NCBI GenBank assembly: GCA_017557085.1
Contig: JAFZAR010000282.1
Location: 1-5,887 of the forward strand
DNA length: 5,887 nucleotides
Reading direction: 5' to 3'
Source of the DNA: Verrucomicrobiota bacterium
GTDB lineage: Bacteria > Verrucomicrobiota > Verrucomicrobiia > Limisphaerales > UBA1412
Positions 5,650 to 5,887 of the stretch are shown here, one piece after another. The notes beneath the pieces are model-generated. The model made no database searches. It was not told where the DNA came from and saw only the letters and a list, made by a program, of their open reading frames with translations. How positions within the stretch are numbered: position 1 is the stretch's first letter; every line of letters starts with the position of its first letter. The position numbers and the translations under genes were made by a program.

Positions 5650-5887
5650 TCAGGATTCGCTTCCGCCGGTGTTCAGCTTGACGGGAGGAGGCAAGGCTGT
5701 ATTCGTTTCCCCTACAGGACGCGTCAGCAGACGAACGCTGGGCGGTACGATGGACATCAGCGTCAGTTCCGGGGGGAGCTTGCACTGGATCAACTTGACG
5801 ATTTCCACCATGTTCGTGTTTTCCGTCAGGTTCGCTTTCATGACCTCGTTATTGCCCACACTCACATAAAGCGTGATGGATTCCGGA
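5650..5887 (-). CDS. C-terminal end of a YbbR/CdaR-like repeat protein (5' end outside window)
   Basis: On the minus strand the frame is open from the right edge (first full codon at 5886) to TGA 5652-5650, giving 78 residues. An internal GTG at 5865 could be taken as a start, but the open frame above it (PESITLY) continues the same beta-strand pattern, so this is probably a truncated gene end. The pattern SITLYVSVG, then a strand (EIVKLIQCKLPPELTLMSI) and VPPSVRLLT, resembles the last repeat of YbbR-domain proteins, where a strand, a 'lPxgl.v.sv.P..V.v' block and a final strand recur. YbbR/CdaR proteins are membrane-anchored and in some bacteria regulate the diadenylate cyclase CdaA. The last 20 residues are a Pro/Gly/Ser-rich tail. 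GC is about 58% at 5701-5760, like the rest of the window. Coding status is reasonably sure; family is tentative, and a PASTA-like or other beta-repeat protein is an alternative. Confidence 0.5.
   Translation of the reverse strand, partial: PESITLYVSVGNNEVMKANLTENTNMVEIVKLIQCKLPPELTLMSIVPPSVRLLTRPVGETNTALPPPVKLNTGGSES

Noticed and set aside
5417..5869. 150-codon plus-strand frame at the right end
   Set aside because: It crosses the sharp GC change and both minus-strand genes; the minus-strand frames have a ribosome site, membrane segments and a beta-repeat pattern, while this one has none.

Overview
The window looks like an ordinary bacterial chromosomal segment, about 55% GC in most genes by eye, with one clearly AT-rich gene near the right end. 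No rRNA, tRNA, transposase, integrase or CRISPR array is visible. The taxon cannot be fixed. The four genes starting on the + strand lack strong Shine-Dalgarno sites and have A/T-rich start contexts. Together with the gene content, this would fit a Bacteroidota or PVC-type (Verrucomicrobiota/Lentisphaerota) bacterium, but that is a weak inference.

Layout, left to right. (1) The C-terminal end of a B12-binding radical SAM protein of the DUF4080 type runs in from the left edge to 535 (+). (2) A 135-nt gap that can form hairpins, one of them terminator-like, precedes galU (671-1549, +), the UTP-glucose-1-phosphate uridylyltransferase. (3) A well-formed sigma70-type promoter, overlapped by an inverted repeat, starts an iron module on the + strand: a DtxR/MntR-family metalloregulator (1637-2098), feoA (2124-2423) and feoB (2510-4969). 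(4) A strong hairpin with T-tracts on both sides (4997-5026) separates feoB from a converging minus-strand pair. (5) That pair is an AT-rich, unrecognised membrane protein (5107-5631) and, 18 nt upstream of it, the C-terminal end of a GC-rich gene that runs off the right edge (5650-5887) and resembles the end of a YbbR/CdaR-like repeat protein.

How the genes fit together. The metalloregulator probably senses Fe(II) or Mn(II). It probably represses its own promoter and, through a similar TTAGG-type motif in the feoA-feoB gap, feoB as well. FeoA and FeoB form the ferrous iron uptake system: FeoB is the GTPase-coupled inner-membrane transporter and FeoA its small SH3-like partner. The FeoB here has two additions worth attention: a roughly 90-residue acidic, helical insertion in the membrane half, and an extra C-terminal membrane helix followed by a six-cysteine tail. 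The tail looks like a fused version of the separate FeoB-associated Cys-rich membrane protein found next to feoB in other bacteria.

I see no wholly new system. The most informative points are the FeoB tail, the putative shared operator motif, and the AT-rich gene sitting in a GC-rich neighbourhood.
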